Both the position numbers and the translations under genes were made by a program. This document shows, piece after piece, positions 44,075 to 45,767 of a DNA stretch of 45,767 nucleotides. A model generated the notes under the pieces. That model was not told where the DNA came from and ran no database searches. It worked only from the letters and a program-made list of their open reading frames with translations. Origin of the DNA: Flavobacteriaceae bacterium (GTDB lineage Bacteria > Bacteroidota > Bacteroidia > Flavobacteriales > Flavobacteriaceae); NCBI GenBank assembly GCA_026988355.1, contig JALSLK010000056.1, positions 1-45,767 on the forward strand, in the 5' to 3' direction. Within the stretch, counting starts at the first letter, position 1. Each line of letters starts with the position of its first letter.

Positions 44075-44314
44075 TTAATCTTTTTTATCAAATAATTCCT
44101 CAATTTTTATATTTAGTGCATTTACTATTCTCATCATGGTAGAAATTTTCATTTCTTGACTGCCTTTTATATATTTTCTTAAATTTGCTACGTCTAAATC
44201 AGCATCATAAGCAACATGCATCAATTTTAGATTTTTTTCTAAAATTATTTCTTTTATTCGATTTCCAACTTTAAGAACTAAAGGAGAAATTTCTTTTTTT
44301 CTAACACGTTTCAT
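44075..44314 (-). CDS. Small XRE-family transcriptional regulator
   Basis: A 79-aa protein almost entirely made of one helix-turn-helix: VGNRIKEIILEKNLKLMHVAYDAD, VANLRKYIKGSQEMKISTMMRIVNAL, NIKIEELF. No second domain, so it is a repressor-like or antitoxin-like regulator without a visible partner gene. ATG at 44314 is preferred to the TTG at 44323, which is part of the -7 box. It converges on the DUF255 gene. Confidence 0.88.
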   Translation of the reverse strand: MKRVRKKEISPLVLKVGNRIKEIILEKNLKLMHVAYDADLDVANLRKYIKGSQEMKISTMMRIVNALNIKIEELFDKKD

Positions 44315-44320
44315 ACTTTT

Positions 44321-44328
44321 CAAAAGTA
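44321..44328 (-). promoter_or_regulatory. -7 box directly before the XRE gene
   Basis: TACTTTTG on the minus strand matches TAnnTTTG, ending 6 nt before the ATG. Confidence 0.45.
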
Positions 44329-44366
44329 TACGAAACCTTTTATTTAAAAGTAATTGAAAACAAAAT

Positions 44367-44398
44367 GTTGTATGTAATAGGTTTTATACAACTTTTTT
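44367..44398 (+). promoter_or_regulatory. Inverted repeat between XRE and lipoprotein genes
   Basis: GTTGTAT (44367-44373) and ATACAAC (44386-44392) are followed by six T. It could be a weak plus-strand terminator or an operator for the XRE protein encoded next to it. Confidence 0.35.
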
Positions 44399-44498
44399 AT
44401 TATATTCGCATAAAATTGCTAATAACTATCCTACATTGATTTTATAGATAATTAATTAGCTTTTATATAAATAAGTAGTAACTTTAAATCAAAACAAT

Positions 44499-45767
44499 AT
44501 GAAAAAAACCAAAAATAATTTACTAATTGCAATAGTACTATTTGGCATTGCATTTGTAGTGAATAGTTGTAAAGATGATTTTGAGAATCAAAACACTTTA
44601 CAATCAAAAAAATCGCCTTATTCTATGAAAACTATTTCTGGAGACGAACTACATCAAAAAAAGAACCTTTTTAAATCAATTAATACGTTTAATGAAAAAA
44701 TATCAAATAAGAGTAGTGTATATAATGCTGCATATGATTTTACAATTGAAACAGAATTTGCAAAATATATTGAATCCGAAGATGGGAGTTTTCATACTTA
44801 TACCTTTCTAGTACATCGAGATTTGGATAACGGACTTGTAGAAAATTTAGTTTTTACTTCAAAATTGGATGGAACTTACGATACTAAATTAGTTACATAT
44901 GATTTTATTGATGATAATACCGTAGAAATAAAATATGGAAATATTAATATTGATTCCGATGATTATTTAAATAAAAGTTTAACTATTATTGAAATTTGTA
45001 CTACAACGCTACACTATCATACCGTAATAGATACAACGGTTAATGTAGATGAATGTCCCAATGGCCCTTGTTATAGAACTGTTATCGATTATTATGAAAC
45101 CAATTGTACTTTTTATTATTTTGAAAATGCAACTGGTGGTGGTGGCCCTACTTATGGAGGTGCTACGAGCGGTGGCTCAACTGATGGCGGAAATGGTTTG
45201 GGTGATGGTATTTGGACTGGTGGTGGTGGTTCTCAAAATAATGGCGATTCTGGAAATGTAAATATTGCTACATCTCCTGTTATTTTAGATCATATACAAA
45301 CGCTAGAAAACCAAACATGTAATTCGCAAGTAAAAGCTAGAATAAACCAAATGAGAGAAAATATTCCTAATGCTACTACCGAACAAGGTAGTGAATTTAG
45401 AAATAATAATAACGGAATGACAATTGGTGCTGGTAATACATATAATGAAATAGAAGTTCCTGAATCAAATACAAATCCAACTGGTGTACATTTTGGGAAT
45501 CCTGTGTATAATTCTGAAATTAGAGTACATGCTCACGTAAATGAGCATGCAAATGGTGATTATCCTACTCTTTCTCCTAGTTTTGAAGATATTTGGAGAA
45601 CTTATGCGTTTTATTTTCAAGTTCGGAACTTGAATAATAAAAATAGTAATTTAAACAATATTAGCAGTATTATTGTAGCTGGTGTTAGTAATAGAATATA
45701 TGCTATTAGAATATTAGATCCTATTAAAGCAGAAATTTTCTTAAACGAAATGATAGATCCTAGTTTA
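44499..45767 (+). CDS. Lipoprotein, partial at window end
   Basis: An open frame of 423 codons with no stop before the window edge. Signal peptide and lipobox VVNSC (C24). N-terminal part (about 45-185) of unknown type, then cysteines (ECPNGPCYR, NCTFYYF), a Gly-rich linker about 215-250, and a C-terminal part with EIRVHAHVNEHANGDYPTL and SPSFEDIW. H344-x-H346 with S361-x-x-D364 recalls the JAB/JAMM metal-peptidase motif seen in other Bacteroidota lipoproteins of this layout, although the spacing is long. Complete length and function are unknown. Confidence 0.75.
   Translation, partial: MKKTKNNLLIAIVLFGIAFVVNSCKDDFENQNTLQSKKSPYSMKTISGDELHQKKNLFKSINTFNEKISNKSSVYNAAYDFTIETEFAKYIESEDGSFHTYTFLVHRDLDNGLVENLVFTSKLDGTYDTKLVTYDFIDDNTVEIKYGNINIDSDDYLNKSLTIIEICTTTLHYHTVIDTTVNVDECPNGPCYRTVIDYYETNCTFYYFENATGGGGPTYGGATSGGSTDGGNGLGDGIWTGGGGSQNNGDSGNVNIATSPVILDHIQTLENQTCNSQVKARINQMRENIPNATTEQGSEFRNNNNGMTIGAGNTYNEIEVPESNTNPTGVHFGNPVYNSEIRVHAHVNEHANGDYPTLSPSFEDIWRTYAFYFQVRNLNNKNSNLNNISSIIVAGVSNRIYAIRILDPIKAEIFLNEMIDPSL

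Noticed and set aside
45049-45261. 70-aa plus-strand frame near the window end
   Set aside because: It is out of frame with, and contained in, the partial lipoprotein gene 44499-45767, including its Gly-rich linker.

Overview
The window reads as a low-GC chromosome segment from a member of the Flavobacteriaceae (Bacteroidota). The evidence is a gliding-motility lipoprotein (GldH), type IX secretion (T9SS) type A C-terminal sorting domains, a complete bat aerotolerance operon, PSP1/RicT, the Bacteroidota-type -7 box TAnnTTTG upstream of many genes, and little Shine-Dalgarno signal. I see no tRNA, rRNA or CRISPR array.

Region 1 (1-7,930) is accessory. On the minus strand it holds a large conserved protein (1211 aa), an 804-aa toxin with a C-terminal nucleic-acid-deaminase-like domain, and a SUKH immunity protein. 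Downstream come an orphan start-less 'toxin tip' reading frame coupled by TAATG to a 92-aa putative immunity gene, a terminator, and a decayed fragment related to the pre-toxin linker of the 804-aa protein. This is a polymorphic-toxin locus that appears to have exchanged C-terminal modules and kept the remains.

Region 2 (7,931-22,200) has a secreted DUF1800/DUF1501 pair (minus). On the plus strand follow LD-carboxypeptidase, trmL, ricT-gldH, a bifunctional penicillin-binding protein, an acyl-CoA synthetase, exonuclease III and an OmpA-like lipoprotein. A small rhodanese (minus) and methionine aminopeptidase follow.

Region 3 (22,251-28,525) starts with a TPR-LytS-type histidine kinase and LytTR regulator. 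Next to it are two unknown lipoprotein genes, each preceded by a pair of about 11-bp direct repeats exactly 21 nt apart (a candidate operator). A truncated T9SS sorting domain cut by a repeat element, a methyltransferase and an NTF2-like protein complete the region.

Region 4 (28,520-37,556, minus) is the bat operon: moxR-type ATPase, DUF58, BatD-like, batA, batB, batC, batD, batE. Two insertions interrupt it without breaking a gene: a 275-bp element with 21-bp terminal inverted repeats carrying a truncated GxxExxY gene between batA and batB, and 23 uninterrupted heptanucleotide repeats upstream of the BatD-like gene.

Region 5 (37,664-45,767) holds mnmD, a lipoprotein coupled to an M64 metallopeptidase with a sorting domain, ilvE, a DinB-like protein, a DUF255 thioredoxin-fold lipoprotein, a small XRE regulator, and a lipoprotein that runs off the window end.

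A family of about 160-bp palindromic, MITE-like elements occurs in two full and two partial copies (7.8, 12.5, 20.7 and 26.2 kb). Three genes (map, the DinB-like gene and the XRE gene) have a -7 box ending only 4-6 nt before their ATG and may be transcribed without a leader.
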